Part shown: piece after piece, positions 15,980 through 24,810 of the stretch
Layout: the number at the start of each line of letters is the position of its first letter
Numbering within the stretch: position 1 is the stretch's first letter
Assembly: GCA_002071485.1 (NCBI GenBank)
Contig: MWFF01000130.1
Coordinates: 1-64,000, forward strand
Origin: Verrucomicrobia bacterium ADurb.Bin006
GTDB lineage: Bacteria; Verrucomicrobiota; Verrucomicrobiia; Limisphaerales; J093
DNA length: 64,000 nucleotides
Direction: 5' to 3'
Notes under the pieces: model-generated
Database searches by the model: none
Told to the model about the DNA's origin: nothing
What the model saw: the letters and a program-made list of their open reading frames with translations, nothing else
Translations under genes and position numbers: made by a program

Positions 15980-16726
15980 TTAGATCGTCGCGATTTCCCG
16001 CAAAGCATGCGAGCCGCCTCGATCGGCCGCTGTCCGGGACGGGTCGTTCATCCGGCTCAGGCGCCATTCCAGCAGCGCGAGGTCGTCGGGCACCGTGATC
16101 TTGGGGTTCGGGGACCTGCTTTCGACCAATTGAACCCGCTGCCCGATCAGATCGCAGGCGGCTGTGTCGTCGGTCACCCGCGCCCCCCGTTCACGCACAG
16201 CCGCCAGCGCGCGTCGGATCACACCGATTCGGAATGCCTGCGGCGTCTGCACCGCCCAAAACCTCGACCGTTCCGGATGGCGGACAATCATCACGCCGTC
16301 GTCGGATTCCTTGATCGTGTCGGTCACCCGCTGCGCGGCGACGGCCGCGCCCGTTACCTGCGCCGCGTCGATGGTCGCGCGGATCAACGCGGCGGTCGTG
16401 CAGGGCCGGGCCCCGTCCTGGATGGCCACCACTTGCGTTTGATCGGACACGGCCTGAAGGCCGTTCCAGACGGAATCCTGACGCTCCGCGCCGCCTGTCA
16501 CGACGCGCCACGGTTTCTGGAAGCCGAAGCGAGTCGCCATCTCGGGAAAGGCCTTCTCGAGGCCCGCGCGCACCACAAGCACGATCTCGTGAATGCAGTC
16601 GGCATCCTGGAATCGCTGCCAGGTGTGCGCGATGATCGGGCGCCCCGCCGCTTCGAGAAAGAGTTTGTCCACCTCCGGTCCCATCCGGGTTCCGCGTCCC
16701 GCGGCGACGATGACGGCGGCATTCAT
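15980..16726 (-). CDS. ispD: 2-C-methyl-D-erythritol 4-phosphate cytidylyltransferase
   Basis: The 248-residue enzyme couples MEP to CTP in the non-mevalonate isoprenoid pathway. The N-terminal nucleotide loop VAAGRGTRMG is at 7-16, followed by KLFLEAAGRPII, VTGGAERQDSVWNGL, the metal-binding VAIQDGARPC, and the C-terminal TDDTAACDLIG and NPKITVPDDL. The C-terminal 25 residues are extra. It starts 25 bp after the radical SAM gene and probably shares its transcript. Confidence 0.95.
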   Translation of the reverse strand: MNAAVIVAAGRGTRMGPEVDKLFLEAAGRPIIAHTWQRFQDADCIHEIVLVVRAGLEKAFPEMATRFGFQKPWRVVTGGAERQDSVWNGLQAVSDQTQVVAIQDGARPCTTAALIRATIDAAQVTGAAVAAQRVTDTIKESDDGVMIVRHPERSRFWAVQTPQAFRIGVIRRALAAVRERGARVTDDTAACDLIGQRVQLVESRSPNPKITVPDDLALLEWRLSRMNDPSRTAADRGGSHALREIATI

Positions 16727-16751
16727 CAGAGTATGGCGGGGGAATGGACCA

Positions 16752-17630
16752 TCACGCGAAGGTCATGACGGGCAGCCCGGTGCGGGCGCGGATCACCGCG
16801 GCGATGGAGTCGAGATCCGCGCGATCGAGGCGCTCGACCCACGGCTCCGGTGTGGGGCGGGCGATGGTGTAGGCCTGCACCTCGCGAATGGATCCGCCCG
16901 CCGCAAGGATGTCGCGGAGCCGCCCGCAATAGACTTCCAGTTCAGGGGCGGGCATCGGTTCGCCGCGCACTTTCATAAAGAGGCTCTGGATCACGATTGG
17001 GCGCGCCTGCGCTGTGATGGTCAGGTTGTGCAGGATACGGTCGAAGGCAACATGACTTCTGTTGACCAACCGGTAGTAGGCATCGGTGCCGGCATCGAGT
17101 TTGCCCCAAATTTCCCCCTGATGGGCGTCCAGCAGCGCCAAGCCGCGCTTGACGTCGGTCTTATCCAAGCCCGTCGCGTTGGTGATCAGCACGATCTTGG
17201 TGTCGGCCAACGCCAGGGCCAGCTTCACCTCGATCACCGCACGCACGCAGTCGGCGAAATTGGGGACCATAGTCGGCTCGCCATCCCCGCTGAAGGCAAT
17301 GTCCCGGATGCGGCGGGTGAGGGCCGCGACCTCGGCGAACTTGGGCGTCAGACCCAACTGTCCGCGGAGAGCTGATTGGGCCAATGCGCTCAGCTCGGCG
17401 CGCAAGCGGATGAGATCGACTGTTTTGGCTGGTCCGGGTGTTTGGCGATCGACCTCACAGTAGGCGCAGTTGAAGTTGCAGCGTTTGTCCGGGTTGAGAT
17501 TGACTCCCAGCGAGAGGCCGCCCGAACGCCGTGAGATGACGGGGTAAACAAAGAGGAAACGATCGAACACCCGCGCGTGGTCTCGCACAACAGGCATTGC
17601 ACTGGTTATGGCATCGGTCTGATCTGACAC
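16752..17630 (-). CDS. Radical SAM protein (Wyb-like fold, function unassigned)
   Basis: The 292-residue protein has the 4Fe-4S motif CNFNCAYC with C51, C55 and C58 (CX3CX2C), the GGE-like segment FSGDGEPTMVPNF, and strands typical of a radical SAM barrel (VLITNATGLDKTDVKRGL, GEIWGKLDAGTDAYY). It appears to be a single-domain member. The segment LGVNLNPDKRCNFNCAYCEVDR is typical of a widespread uncharacterised group. The start is GTG 17630; ATG 17597 is possible. It is the first gene of the radical SAM-ispD-ctpA-tsaD run. Confidence 0.9.
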   Translation of the reverse strand: MSDQTDAITSAMPVVRDHARVFDRFLFVYPVISRRSGGLSLGVNLNPDKRCNFNCAYCEVDRQTPGPAKTVDLIRLRAELSALAQSALRGQLGLTPKFAEVAALTRRIRDIAFSGDGEPTMVPNFADCVRAVIEVKLALALADTKIVLITNATGLDKTDVKRGLALLDAHQGEIWGKLDAGTDAYYRLVNRSHVAFDRILHNLTITAQARPIVIQSLFMKVRGEPMPAPELEVYCGRLRDILAAGGSIREVQAYTIARPTPEPWVERLDRADLDSIAAVIRARTGLPVMTFA

Positions 17631-17911
17631 GCCCCAATTCTAGGCGCGCGCCCGCCGAAGGGCAAGGCGCAGTGCCCGTCGCGGCAGGCAAGGCCGGGCT
17701 CGACGCTGTGAACGCGGCCATCCGGCGGAATCAGCGACTGGCGGTTCAGGGTGTGCCGGACGCACTCACCCCACACATCCCCCTGCAACCACTACTCAAG
17801 CACCCTTGCATATGAAAAGAGCGTGGGCAGGCAGGTGTCACTGCACTGGTTACTGAATACTGAATCCGCCCTGCTTGCCAGCCGTGGGCCGGTTGCGCAT
17901 GATCGGCATCC

Positions 17912-20116
17912 GTGCAGTCCGCCTCGCCCGCCACGCCTCCGGAAAGCCTCGCCGGCTTGATCGAGCGGGTGACGTTTTTCAACGAAGACACCGGGTTCGC
18001 CGTGCTGAAGGTCAAGGCGCGTGGGCACCGCGACCTGGTCTGTGTGGTTGGCGCGCTCGCATCGGTTGCCGCAGGCGAATACATCCACGGGGAAGGGCGT
18101 TGGGTGCAGGACCGCGAGTATGGGCTTCAATTCCGGGCCGATGTGCTGACCAGCACGGCTCCGACGACGCGCGAGGGGATCGAGAAGTACCTGGGCAGCG
18201 GCATGGTCAAAGGGATCGGTCCCGTGTACGCACGGAAGCTGGTCGCGAAGTTCGGGGAGCAAATCTTCGACATCATCGATCGTTTCTCGGCGCGACTCGA
18301 GGAGGTCGAGGGGATCGGTCCCAAGAGACGCCATCGGATCAAGGAGGCCTGGTCCGAACAGAAGGCGGTGCGCGAGATCATGGTGTTCCTCCACTCTCAC
18401 GGGGTCAGCACCAGTCGCGCCGTCCGCATTTACAGGACCTATGGCGCTCAGGCCGTCGAAACCGTTCGGCGCGATCCGTACTGCCTGGCCCGTGACATCC
18501 ATGGGATCGGATTCAAGACAGCAGATGAAATCGCCCGGAAACTTGGCGTGCCGCACGACTCGATCGAGCGGGCCTGCGCCGGTCTGGATCATGTGCTGCT
18601 CACAGCGACGAACGACGGCCACTGTGCACTGCCGAACGAGGCGCTGAAGGAGGAGGCGGAGAAGCTGCTCTCGGTTGGTCCGGCGGTTGTCGATGCCGCC
18701 TTGGACCGTGCGTTGGCGCAAGGCAACCTCGCGCAAGAGACCATCGAAGACCAAGCTCTGCTGTTCCTTCCCCGGCTGCAAAGGGCGGAAGAGGCGATCG
18801 CCAACTCACTCTGCCGCCTTGCGGCCATGCCACCTGCATTCCCGAGCATCGATCTGGACAAAGCCGTCGCTTGGTGCCAGGCGAAGACCGGAACGGAACT
18901 GGCTCCTACACAGCGGGAGGCGCTGCGCAAGGCCTGGTCCGCCCGCGTGTTGGTTGTCACGGGCGGACCGGGTGTAGGCAAAACGACGCTGGTTAAATCG
19001 ATACTGCTCATTCTGCGGGCCAAACGAGTGCGTTGCCTGTTGTGCGCGCCCACGGGGCGGGCCGCAAAACGGATGGCGGAGGCCACGGGATTCGAGGCCA
19101 AGACCATTCACCGCCTGCTCGAGGCGCAGCCGGGCTCGGGCGGGTTCCTGCGTAACGAGGCCAATCCGCTCGATTGCGACTATCTGGTCGTCGACGAGAT
19201 GTCGATGGTGGACGTGCCGCTGATGCACCAGTTGCTGCGCGCCCTGCCGCGTCAGGCCGGCCTGCTGCTGGTGGGCGACGCGGACCAACTGCCATCGGTC
19301 GGCCCGGGTCTGGTGTTGCGCCATGTGATCGAGAGCGGGGCGATCCCGGTAGCCCGGTTGACCGAGATTTTCCGCCAAGCCGCCCACAGCCAGATCGTCA
19401 TCACGGCCCATCGCGTCAACGAAGGCCAACTCCCGCCGCCGCTGCCGCCCAATACCGCCTCGGATTTCTATTTTGTGGAGCGCAGCGACCCGGAGGCCAT
19501 TCTGCACACTGTGATCGAGATGGTGAAACGGCGCATCCCGACGCGATTTCATCTAAATCCGGTCGGGGATGTGCAGGTGCTTTGTCCCATGAACCGCGGG
19601 TTGTTGGGGATGCGGCAGCTCAACGTGCGACTCCAGGCCGAGCTCAATCCGCAGCGGCCGGACCAGGCGGTGATCGAGAGATTCGGCTGGCAATTCCGGA
19701 TTGGGGACAAGGTGATGCAGACGGAGAACAACTACGACAAGGAGGTGTTTAACGGGGATCTGGGGCGGGTCGAGCGGATCGACATGATCGAGCGCGAGAT
19801 GACGGTGCGATTCGACCAGCGGGATGTGATCTACGATTTTGGAGAGCTGGACGAAGTCGTGCTGGCGTATGCCATCACCGTCCACAAGTCGCAGGGATCG
19901 GAGTTTCCGGCCGTGGTGATGCCGCTGGCCATGCAGCATTACCTGCTGCTGCAACGGAACCTGCTCTACACTGGGATCACGCGCGGGAAACGGCTTGTGG
20001 TGCTGGTGGGGCAGGCCAACGCCCTGGCGTTGGCCGTGCGGAACAACCGCACCCGGCATCGATTCTCGGGGTTGCTGGCGCGTCTGCGACGGGAGGGCGA
20101 GCGTTACAAAGGGTAA
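17912..20116 (+). CDS. recD2: RecD2-type ATP-dependent DNA helicase
   Basis: The 734-residue superfamily 1B 5'-3' helicase is of the RecBC-independent RecD2 type. The N-terminal OB-like domain (about 12-80) is followed by helix-hairpin-helix segments (MVKGIGPVYARKLV near 98-111, VEGIGPKRRHRI near 132-143, and DIHGIGFKTADEI near 195-207). The helicase core has Walker A GGPGVGKTT at 351-359, Walker B VVDEMSMVD, and a C-terminal AYAITVHKSQGSEF motif. It probably acts in recombination or repair. The start is GTG 17912. The gene ends 6 bp from the convergent uvrA. Confidence 0.95.
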   Translation: MQSASPATPPESLAGLIERVTFFNEDTGFAVLKVKARGHRDLVCVVGALASVAAGEYIHGEGRWVQDREYGLQFRADVLTSTAPTTREGIEKYLGSGMVKGIGPVYARKLVAKFGEQIFDIIDRFSARLEEVEGIGPKRRHRIKEAWSEQKAVREIMVFLHSHGVSTSRAVRIYRTYGAQAVETVRRDPYCLARDIHGIGFKTADEIARKLGVPHDSIERACAGLDHVLLTATNDGHCALPNEALKEEAEKLLSVGPAVVDAALDRALAQGNLAQETIEDQALLFLPRLQRAEEAIANSLCRLAAMPPAFPSIDLDKAVAWCQAKTGTELAPTQREALRKAWSARVLVVTGGPGVGKTTLVKSILLILRAKRVRCLLCAPTGRAAKRMAEATGFEAKTIHRLLEAQPGSGGFLRNEANPLDCDYLVVDEMSMVDVPLMHQLLRALPRQAGLLLVGDADQLPSVGPGLVLRHVIESGAIPVARLTEIFRQAAHSQIVITAHRVNEGQLPPPLPPNTASDFYFVERSDPEAILHTVIEMVKRRIPTRFHLNPVGDVQVLCPMNRGLLGMRQLNVRLQAELNPQRPDQAVIERFGWQFRIGDKVMQTENNYDKEVFNGDLGRVERIDMIEREMTVRFDQRDVIYDFGELDEVVLAYAITVHKSQGSEFPAVVMPLAMQHYLLLQRNLLYTGITRGKRLVVLVGQANALALAVRNNRTRHRFSGLLARLRREGERYKG

Positions 20117-20122
20117 CGTTCG

Positions 20123-22885
20123 TCAGTTTGAGAGGTGGCTCCGCAGGAAACGGCCGGTATGAGAGCGCGGAAGGCGGGCCAACTGCTCGGGCGTGCCTTC
20201 GGCCACCACGCGTCCGCCTCCCTCGCCGCCCTCGGGCCCCAGGTCAATGATCCAGTCGGCTTCGGCGATGAGGTCGAGATTGTGCTCGATCACGAGAACG
20301 GTATGGCCGGCGTCCACGAGGCGTTGGAGCACCTCGACCAGCCGACGCACATCCGCCATGTGCAATCCGATGGTGGGTTCTTCGAGGATAAAGAGATTCC
20401 GCTTTCCGGTGTGTTGGGGGTGCGGTTCGCGCTCCCTCAATCCGGCGAGCAGGTGGGTCACGAGTTTGACCCGCTGGGCCTCTCCGCCGCTGAGGGTCGG
20501 ACTGGTCTGCCCGAGCTTCAGGTAATCGAGTCCGGTGTCGCGGAGGGCGTCGAGGGAACGGTGGATGCGCGGGTGTGCGGCGAAGAACTCGAGGGCCTCG
20601 GAGACGCTCAGGTCGAGCACCTGGGCGACGTTCTTGCCGTGGAGGGTGATGTCGAGCGTCTCGCGGTTGAACCGCATCCCGCCGCAACTCTCGCAACGCA
20701 CGAATGCCGGCGGCAGGAAGTTCATCTCGATCCTGACCACGCCCGCCCCCTCGCACTCGGGGCAGCGACCCTGTGGGCTGTTGAACGAAAACCGCCCCGG
20801 GCCGTACCCGCGCAACCGCGCCTCGGGCAACTGGGCATAGAGCCGACGGATGTCGTCGAAAAAACCCACGTACGTTGCCGGGATCGAGCGGGGGGTGCGC
20901 CCGATCGGCGATTGATCCACTTCGTGCACGGCGCGGATGAACTGCTGTCCCCCTGTCAATCGGGCTCCCGATTTGGGATTCGAGACGCGGGATTTGAGGT
21001 TGGCTTCGATCGCGGGCAACAGGCATTCGCGCACCAGCGTGCTCTTGCCCGATCCGCTCACCCCGGTGATCAGGACGAGGCGTCCGAGCGGAATCCGCAC
21101 GGTGAGGTTGCGCAGGTTGTGCGCCGCCGCCCCTTCAAGCACCAGGAACGCGGGCAGAGAGGCCGCGTCGGCGTCCGGCGCACCCGCGCCGGCAGGCGCG
21201 CGTTTCCGCCTGGGACGGGTTCCGCCGGGCGGTGGCGCGACCAACCGCCGCACGCCGCGGGCGGGGAACGTCTTCCGGGCGCGCAGGCATTGACCGGTAA
21301 TCGAGTCGCGATGCCGCATCAACACATCGAGCGAGCCGCTAGCGATGAGCCGTCCGCCGTTGATCCCGGCGCCGGGCCCCAGGTCGATGATGTAGTCAGC
21401 GGACCGCATCGTGGCCTCGTCATGCTCGACCACGACCAGGGAGTTGCCGCGGGCCTTGAGTTTGGCCAGGGCGGCGAGCAGGCGCTGGTTATCGCGAGCG
21501 TGCAGGCCGATCGTGGGCTCATCGAGGACGTAGAGGACGCCGCTGAGGTTCGAGCCCAACTGGGCTGCGAGGCGAATGCGCTGGGCTTCCCCGCCGGAGA
21601 GAGTCGTGACGGCGCGGCCCAATTGCAGGTAGCCCAAGCCAACCTCGTGGAGAAACCAGAGGCGCGCCCGAATCTCCGACACGATGTCGCGAGCGATGAG
21701 AACGGCGCGGCCGGACACCCGCAAGGAGTCTAAATACGCCCGCACGCTGTCGACCGTTGCCGCGCCGAAGTCGTCGATGGTGGGGTTCTGGCGGAGGGAT
21801 GCGGTTGGACAGTTCGGAGCGTCAAAAGGGAGGCGCACGGCGCGGGCGATGGGGTTGAGGCGATGTCCGCCGCACTCGGGGCACATCTGGCGCTGGCCTT
21901 CCTGCCACCCGAACCACGATTCTTCGATGGCGTCGGCCCGCGCGCCGCGATCCACATCCTCGGGGAGGTAGAACAGCTCCCCGAAACCGCGGCAGCGTGG
22001 GCACCAGCCGGCGGCGGAGTTGTAGCTGAACAGCTTGGGATCGAGCGGCTGAAACGACCGGCCGCAGCCTGTGCAGGTCCGCTCGATCGAGTGCGGTGTC
22101 ACACGGCCCTCGCGGTCCAGGGCCAGCAACGTGCCCTGTCCCAGCCGCAGGGTCTCGTCAACCAGCTTCTGCAGAGTCGCCGCCGCCCCGGCCAGTGTAG
22201 CCTGGCGTCCGTCGCGGCGGACGGTGCCGACGAGGATTTCGACGTGATGCTCGCGGAACCGATCGAGCCGGAGCCCTTGCGCGCTGGATCGAAGCTGGCC
22301 ATCGACCCGGATTCGCTCGTATCCGTGCCGCGCGGCCCAGTCGGCGACCTCGGAATGGAATCCCTTGCGTCCGCGCACCATGGGCGCCAGGAGCGAGAGC
22401 TCGCCGCGCCGCCGCGCCTCGGCCCGCAGCGCCTCGCCCACCCGGTCGCGCGTCTGCGGCTCGACCGGCTGACGGCAGTCCGGACAGTGCTGGACACCGA
22501 GGCGGGCGAAAAGAAGGCGGATGAAGTGGTGGATTTCAGTGATGGTGGCGACGGTGCTCTTGCCGCCGCCGCGGGAATTGCGCTGTTCGATGCTGACCGT
22601 GGGGGGAATCCCGGTGATGAGGTCGACATCGGGGCGGGCCAGTTGCTCGACGAACTGCCGGGCGTAGGCGTTCATGGAATCGAGGAACCGGCGCTGGCCC
22701 TCGGCGAAGAGAAGATCGAAGGCGAGCGTGCTCTTGCCCGAGCCGCTCACGCCGGTGATTACCACGAACTGGCCACGGGGGATGGTGATCGAGAGATTCC
22801 TGAGATTGTGCTCGCGCGCGCCGTGGATAGTGATGCCGTCCCGGCCCGCCGCGATCGTTTCAGACACTTGCCGCACGCCCAACAA
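20123..22885 (-). CDS. uvrA: Excinuclease ABC subunit A
   Basis: The 920-residue damage-recognition ATPase of nucleotide excision repair has two ABC modules. Walker A motifs GVSGSGKST lie at 45-53 and near 640. ABC signatures are TLSGGEAQRIRLA and TLSGGEAQRVKLV, and zinc-type Cys pairs are CTGCGRSFQ..CPRC and CPEC..CESC. The UvrB-binding region (LLFARLGVQHCPDC onward) is retained. Two linker insertions are unusual: an Arg/Ala-rich stretch near 575-595, and LKSRVSNPKSG near 655, encoded by short DNA direct repeats. No ATG is available, so the start is TTG 22885 or a nearby GTG. It is divergent from lgt. Confidence 0.96.
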   Translation of the reverse strand: MLGVRQVSETIAAGRDGITIHGAREHNLRNLSITIPRGQFVVITGVSGSGKSTLAFDLLFAEGQRRFLDSMNAYARQFVEQLARPDVDLITGIPPTVSIEQRNSRGGGKSTVATITEIHHFIRLLFARLGVQHCPDCRQPVEPQTRDRVGEALRAEARRRGELSLLAPMVRGRKGFHSEVADWAARHGYERIRVDGQLRSSAQGLRLDRFREHHVEILVGTVRRDGRQATLAGAAATLQKLVDETLRLGQGTLLALDREGRVTPHSIERTCTGCGRSFQPLDPKLFSYNSAAGWCPRCRGFGELFYLPEDVDRGARADAIEESWFGWQEGQRQMCPECGGHRLNPIARAVRLPFDAPNCPTASLRQNPTIDDFGAATVDSVRAYLDSLRVSGRAVLIARDIVSEIRARLWFLHEVGLGYLQLGRAVTTLSGGEAQRIRLAAQLGSNLSGVLYVLDEPTIGLHARDNQRLLAALAKLKARGNSLVVVEHDEATMRSADYIIDLGPGAGINGGRLIASGSLDVLMRHRDSITGQCLRARKTFPARGVRRLVAPPPGGTRPRRKRAPAGAGAPDADAASLPAFLVLEGAAAHNLRNLTVRIPLGRLVLITGVSGSGKSTLVRECLLPAIEANLKSRVSNPKSGARLTGGQQFIRAVHEVDQSPIGRTPRSIPATYVGFFDDIRRLYAQLPEARLRGYGPGRFSFNSPQGRCPECEGAGVVRIEMNFLPPAFVRCESCGGMRFNRETLDITLHGKNVAQVLDLSVSEALEFFAAHPRIHRSLDALRDTGLDYLKLGQTSPTLSGGEAQRVKLVTHLLAGLREREPHPQHTGKRNLFILEEPTIGLHMADVRRLVEVLQRLVDAGHTVLVIEHNLDLIAEADWIIDLGPEGGEGGGRVVAEGTPEQLARLPRSHTGRFLRSHLSN
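20969..21003. repeat. Degenerate short direct repeats inside uvrA
   Basis: On the plus strand CCCGATTTGGGATT is followed within 20 bp by GCGGGATTTGAGGTT. Read in the uvrA frame these encode the atypical loop LKSRVSNPKSG, which lies in a variable part of the second ABC module. GATTTGGGATTTGA-like runs are a common dispersed low-complexity sequence in related genomes, so the repeat probably inserted into the coding frame without harm. Confidence 0.4.
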
Positions 22886-23008
22886 TTAGCCTGCCGCGCC
22901 CGCGAAATCCAGGATACGGATTGTTTTGACATTCGGAATCGAGGCCCTACAGAAAAGCGCGTCAGCAGCGTGCGGACTGACGATTGGCATTTGCTTCGAG
23001 CCGCTCCC

Positions 23009-23785
23009 ATGCATCAAATCGCGTTGACCATCGGTAAGCTGACCATCACCTGGTACGGACTCCTGGTCGTCGCCGGGTTCGTCGCCGGCCTGTGGACGGC
23101 GAGCCGGCGCAGCCTGCGCAACGGCATTTCGAGCGAGGTGGTTGCCGACCTGGGCGTCTGGCTCATGATAGGCGCCATTGTCGGCTCTCGCCTGTGGCAT
23201 GTCGTCGTCTACTGGGAGGAGGATTTCGCCGGCAAACCGTGGTGGGAAATGTTTGCCATACGGCATGGCGGATTGGTGTTTTATGGCGGGCTCGCAGGGG
23301 CGTCGCTGGCGACGATCTTCTATGCCCGGCGCCATCAGGTGCCGCTCTGGAAGCTGGCCGACGTCCTCGCACCCAGCATCGCGCTCGGCCATGTGTTCGG
23401 ACGCATCGGCTGTCTGATGAACGGATGCTGCTTCGGTCTGCCGACCTCTCTGCCCTGGGCCATCCATTTCCCGCCCGAGCACTTTACCCAGGGCGCTGGG
23501 GTGCACCCGACGCAGATCTACGAGGCGATAGGGAACCTCGCGCTCTATGCGGCGCTGGCCTGGCTGTACCGTCGCAAGGGATTCGACGGACGGGTTTTCG
23601 CATCGTACCTGATCGCCTACGGCGCGCTGCGATTCCTGGTCGAGTTTTTCCGCGGGGACTACGAGGTCCGGTATCTGGGCGGGTGGGCGACTGCTGGCCA
23701 TCTGGTGAGCCTGGCGGTGCTCGGGTGCGGTGTGGGCCTCTATCAGTGGTTGCGAAGGTCCGATGCCATCGCCGAGCGTTCATGA
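23009..23785 (+). CDS. lgt: Prolipoprotein diacylglyceryl transferase
   Basis: The 258-residue inner-membrane enzyme transfers diacylglycerol from phosphatidylglycerol to the lipobox Cys of prolipoproteins. It has about seven transmembrane segments, the H-G-G motif IRHGGLVFYGG with H86, and the Lgt signature GHVFGRIGCLMNGCCFG with R132. The Cys-rich ending of that motif is typical of the group outside Proteobacteria. ATG 23009 gives the usual N-terminus; the frame is open far upstream, antisense to uvrA, which is a shadow. It overlaps the next gene by ATGA. Confidence 0.97.
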   Translation: MHQIALTIGKLTITWYGLLVVAGFVAGLWTASRRSLRNGISSEVVADLGVWLMIGAIVGSRLWHVVVYWEEDFAGKPWWEMFAIRHGGLVFYGGLAGASLATIFYARRHQVPLWKLADVLAPSIALGHVFGRIGCLMNGCCFGLPTSLPWAIHFPPEHFTQGAGVHPTQIYEAIGNLALYAALAWLYRRKGFDGRVFASYLIAYGALRFLVEFFRGDYEVRYLGGWATAGHLVSLAVLGCGVGLYQWLRRSDAIAERS

Positions 23786-24807
23786 GCGGCTCGAACGAGA
23801 ATCCGGAAGGGCTGCCGCGCGTCGAGACGTTGGTCGTCGAGCCCGCGCTGGCGTTGGCGTCGACGCGACTGGATGTGTATCTCCACGACCAGTTCCCCTG
23901 CGTGTCGCGCAACGCCATCCAGCGCCTGATTCGCGAAGGGGCCATTCGAGTTAACGAGCGCGTGGTCAAACCCACGCATGCGCCGCGGGCGGGCGACACG
24001 ATTGTGGTGGAATGGCCGGCGCCCAGGCGGGCGACGGTCGAGGCCCGCGAGTTGCCTCTGGACATCCTCTATGAGGACCGGGCCCTGCTGGTGCTCAACA
24101 AGGCAGCCGGCATGGTGGTGCATCCCGCCGCGGGCACGGAGAACGACACCCTGGTCAACGCCCTTCTGCACCATTGCCAGGGCCAGCTCAGCGGCATCGG
24201 CGGCGTGGCGCGTCCGGGCATTGTCCACAGGCTGGATCAGGACACCAGCGGCGTCATGGTGGTTGCCAAACACGATGCCATCCATTTGGCGCTCTCGCGC
24301 CAGTTCGCTCATCGGCAGATCGAGAAAATCTACCACGCCATTGTCTGCGGGGAACTCGCGTCCGCCGCCGGGGAGATTGACGCGGCGATTGCCCGGCACC
24401 CGACGCACCGCAAGGTGATGGCTGTTCTTGCCGGCGGACGCTCCGCTCGGACGACGTATCGCACGCTCGAACGCCTGGCGGGGGCGACGTGGGTCGAGGT
24501 GCGGCTGCACACGGGGCGGACGCATCAAATCCGGGTGCATTTCAAGCATCTTGGTTTTCCGATTGTGGGCGACGCGGTCTACGGCAGGCGCCAGAATCTC
24601 AGGCTCGAAGAGCTGACCGGCTTCGCCGCGCCGCGCCAGCTTCTGCACGCCCGACGCCTCGCCTTCACCCATCCGGAGAGCGGCAAACGCGTCGCATTCG
24701 AGGCGCCCTGGCCGGCGGACTTCCGGGGCGCGCTCGAAGCTCTGCGGGGGGGCACGTCAGCCGATGCCCGGTTGACTTGGCCGAAAGCCTCCGATACGGT
24801 CCCGTGA
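23782..24807 (+). CDS. RluA-family rRNA/tRNA pseudouridine synthase
   Basis: The 341-residue enzyme has an N-terminal S4 domain (about 28-75, RLDVYLHDQFPCVSRNAIQR) and a catalytic domain with the nucleophile D152 in GIVHRLDQDTSGVMVVAK. The C-terminal block EVRLHTGRTHQIRVHFKHLG is also present. The architecture is that of RluD/RluA, which modify 23S rRNA helix 69 or related sites; the exact target cannot be told. ATG at 23782 shares bases with the lgt stop, so translation is coupled. The bamD-like gene follows after 3 bp. Confidence 0.95.
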   Translation: MSGSNENPEGLPRVETLVVEPALALASTRLDVYLHDQFPCVSRNAIQRLIREGAIRVNERVVKPTHAPRAGDTIVVEWPAPRRATVEARELPLDILYEDRALLVLNKAAGMVVHPAAGTENDTLVNALLHHCQGQLSGIGGVARPGIVHRLDQDTSGVMVVAKHDAIHLALSRQFAHRQIEKIYHAIVCGELASAAGEIDAAIARHPTHRKVMAVLAGGRSARTTYRTLERLAGATWVEVRLHTGRTHQIRVHFKHLGFPIVGDAVYGRRQNLRLEELTGFAAPRQLLHARRLAFTHPESGKRVAFEAPWPADFRGALEALRGGTSADARLTWPKASDTVP

Positions 24808-24810
24808 CAC

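Noticed and set aside
17631-17911. tRNA or small RNA in the radical SAM-recD2 gap
   Set aside because: I found no cloverleaf or T-loop-like segment and no clear terminator; nothing supports an RNA gene.
20102-20118. CGTTAC/GTAACG hairpin as a bidirectional terminator of recD2 and uvrA
   Set aside because: The stem is only 6 bp, overlaps the recD2 stop, and has no T-run on either strand.
20135-21733. 532-codon open frame on the plus strand
   Set aside because: It lies antisense to uvrA and has no recognisable protein features.
21863-23008. N-terminal extension of lgt to 21863
   Set aside because: The extra 382 codons are antisense to uvrA; the Lgt N-terminus (MHQIALTIGKLTITWYG) starts at 23009.
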